28,912 nt of DNA, taken from IMG/VR virus record IMGVR_UViG_3300042520_000850, positions 1-28,912 of that record. The stretch is one strand, 5' to 3'. This DNA is from a virus. Under the pieces are notes generated by a model. That model did no database searches. It worked only from the letters and a program-made list of their open reading frames with translations, and was not told the DNA's origin. Both the position numbers and the translations under genes were made by a program. Shown piece by piece: positions 28,773-28,912 of this stretch (position 1 is the stretch's first letter; every line of letters begins with the position of its first letter).

Positions 28773-28912
28773 ATGAACGCAACGCAGCGAGGGACATATT
28801 GGCTGAAGGTGGAGAGGCTGCGAAGAACTCTTGATAAGAAATATAGTTCTTTGTTTTTTGGAGTATTAAAGGGTGAGTTAGAAAACTTTGCGAGAAGTGT
28901 TAGAAGAGATGG
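28773..28912 (+). CDS. N-terminal part of a head-morphogenesis-like gene (runs off the window)
   Basis: ATG at 28773, 14 bases after the portal stop, opens a frame that stays open to the window end (46 codons): MNATQRGTYWLKVERLRRTL, DKKYSSLFFGVLKGELENF, ARSVRRD. A basic, helical start beginning with Q-R-x-x-Y-W fits the gene that follows the portal, often a MuF/SPP1 gp7-type head protein, but the visible part is too short to show a motif. An alternative frame through 28834 (SYKIKLTDERNAARDILAEG) ends early and is less likely. Confidence 0.5.
   Translation, partial: MNATQRGTYWLKVERLRRTLDKKYSSLFFGVLKGELENFARSVRRD

Noticed and set aside
28631-28834. 67-codon frame overlapping the portal end and continuing past it
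   Set aside because: Most of it is a shadow of the portal's acidic tail; the frame from 28773 is a better start for the next gene and stays open to the window end.
1-28912. Integrase, excisionase or other lysogeny genes
   Set aside because: None recognised in any frame; the XRE protein alone does not show a temperate lifestyle, so the tRNA-like element cannot be called an attachment site from this window.

Overview
This window is most of a tailed-phage genome, and a siphovirus infecting a member of the Bacteroidota is the best reading. The sequence is AT-rich and tightly packed. Many gene junctions overlap as ATGA, GTGA or TAATG. Starts generally lack a purine-rich Shine-Dalgarno tract, and several gene leaders carry the Bacteroidota promoter element TAnnTTTG, once with a TTTG box exactly 19 bp upstream. 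The product set (GVTP/AAWR repeat fibres, a HExxH minimal zincin, a GH19 endolysin, an HK97-type portal) is what I associate with Bacteroidota phages. No ribosomal or host metabolic genes are seen, nor an integrase. The window opens inside the tape measure gene and closes just after the portal, so the genome is probably permuted here and the missing part should hold the capsid, head-tail connector and early tail genes.

Layout. 1-5226: end of tape measure, a large tail/baseplate protein, a tail-tube-like protein, two small membrane proteins and a small baseplate-like protein. 5226-11256: three consecutive fibre or appendage genes with internal repeats, plus a small companion. 11241-13712: a lysis cassette with its own promoter (coiled-coil peptide, GH19 endolysin, predicted unimolecular spanin), then an exonuclease with a zinc ribbon and a small zincin-like protein, closed by a terminator. 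13808-16993: an XRE regulator behind a consensus promoter, a predicted ssDNA-binding protein, a PD-(D/E)XK nuclease and small genes. 16969-23035: SF2 helicase, C5-cytosine methyltransferase, VRR-NUC nuclease, primase-polymerase/helicase, an iteron cluster and a stand-alone DnaA domain IV protein. 23370-25101: a leftward cluster of small genes, including a GP88-like protein, behind its own promoter. 25274-28912: rightward packaging module (small and large terminase, portal, start of a head gene).

How it fits together: the primase-helicase, the DnaA-domain-IV protein and the GTACACGAT repeats between them look like a replication initiation module. The SSB-like protein, exonuclease, PD-(D/E)XK and VRR-NUC proteins and the SF2 helicase look like the recombination/repair set.

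Most unusual points: (1) a 222-codon frame nested wholly inside the methyltransferase gene that itself reads like a conserved phage protein; (2) a 49-nt tRNA-like minihelix on the minus strand (T-arm, 8-bp acceptor, encoded CCA, G-1:C73 as in tRNA-His) that lacks the D and anticodon arms; (3) iterons beside a lone DnaA domain IV; (4) a 34-bp compound dyad in the convergent intergenic region. All family assignments come from reading the sequence, without database searches.
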